Shown piece by piece: positions 26,152 through 26,264 of a DNA stretch of 26,264 nt. The position numbers and the translations under genes were made by a program. The DNA comes from JBKHBT01 sp046542255. GTDB lineage: Bacteria; UBP14; UBA6098; JBKHBT01. Each line of letters opens with the position of its first letter. Positions within the stretch are counted from its first letter, which is position 1. The notes under the pieces were generated by a model. It made no database searches and was not told the DNA's origin. It saw only the letters and a list, made by a program, of their open reading frames with translations. The stretch lies in assembly GCA_046542255.1 (NCBI GenBank), contig JBKHBT010000042.1, positions 1 to 26,264 of the forward strand, in the 5' to 3' direction.

Positions 26152-26264
26152 TGCTCCCATTTAAGCTAATCTATATTAAGTTTAGATTACAGAAGAAGGG
26201 AGTAACATAAAAAAGAAACGATGGTCAAGTGACGAGAAATTAGAGATTGTACTCGACTTGGCTG
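26152..26264 (+). mobile_element. Left end of an insertion sequence (partial)
   Basis: The nuclease reading stops at 26151, where 5'-TGCTCCC begins; a TG terminus is common for IS3-like elements. About 55 nt further the plus strand opens a transposase-like reading frame that leaves the window. A perfect 7-bp inverted repeat, TAATCTA (26167-26173) and TAGATTA (26183-26189), lies inside the presumed leader. The other end, the terminal inverted repeat and any target duplication lie outside the window, so the exact boundary and family are inferred. Confidence 0.45.
26207..26264 (+). CDS. N-terminus of a transposase OrfA-like HTH protein (partial)
   Basis: Reads KKKRWSSDEKLEIVLDLA, the pattern of the first helix of IS3-type OrfA transposase helix-turn-helix proteins (basic start, then an EKLEIV-type helix). 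GGGAG (26198-26202) is a plausible ribosome site. No ATG, GTG or TTG lies between the in-frame TAG at 26183 and this segment; the codon at the expected start is ATA (26207). So it either uses a rare start or has lost its ATG. The rest is beyond the window edge. Confidence 0.45.
   Translation, partial: MKKKRWSSDEKLEIVLDLA

Overview
The window reads as chromosomal DNA of a Gram-negative bacterium of the FCB (Fibrobacteres-Chlorobi-Bacteroidetes) type, probably an uncultured candidate phylum. The main evidence is four large secreted proteins that each end in a type IX secretion (Por) C-terminal sorting domain, with a PNPFN motif and a tail ending in IK. The phylum itself cannot be fixed from the sequence. 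TGA is a normal stop here (yycJ ends in TGA). Several TTG codons lie upstream of better ATG starts with Shine-Dalgarno (SD) sequences, so several genes are shortened here relative to their longest open frame.

Layout. (1) Positions 1-9128, mostly minus strand: a compact housekeeping operon, read right to left, of an NfeD-type membrane serine protease, a radical SAM/DUF2344 fusion, an RsmB-like rRNA methyltransferase, a MATE exporter and the YycJ metallo-hydrolase. Gaps are 1 to 52 nt, and a good sigma70-like promoter lies ahead of nfeD. An AI-2E family permease lies upstream. (2) 9095-11190, minus strand: a secreted C10 (streptopain-type) cysteine peptidase with its own terminator. (3) 11191-13405: a decayed stretch with a frameshifted membrane-protein pseudogene, an intact TtcA-like tRNA thiolation gene, two copies of a hairpin repeat and a 24-bp minisatellite. 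(4) 13406-15175, plus strand: SurE nucleotidase and a CaCA-type cation exchanger. (5) 15204-24455, plus strand: two tandem paralogous secreted beta-sandwich proteins, then a 1429-residue modular secreted protein with its own promoter and leader hairpin, closed by a strong terminator. (6) 24530-25405: a strong promoter driving a stand-alone sensor of the XylR/DmpR/MopR N-terminal type plus a 63-residue protein of unknown function. (7) 25433-26264: visibly AT-richer DNA with a PD-(D/E)XK restriction-endonuclease-like pseudogene, apparently cut by an insertion sequence that runs off the window.

The most promising candidate for something undescribed is the two-gene sensor unit. Its sensor keeps the spacing of the zinc-site and phenol-pocket residues I recall for MopR, but has no ATPase or DNA-binding domain and is paired with an unknown small protein. 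Next are the unnamed domain that occurs three times in the 1429-residue protein and the paired hairpin repeat with compensatory changes.
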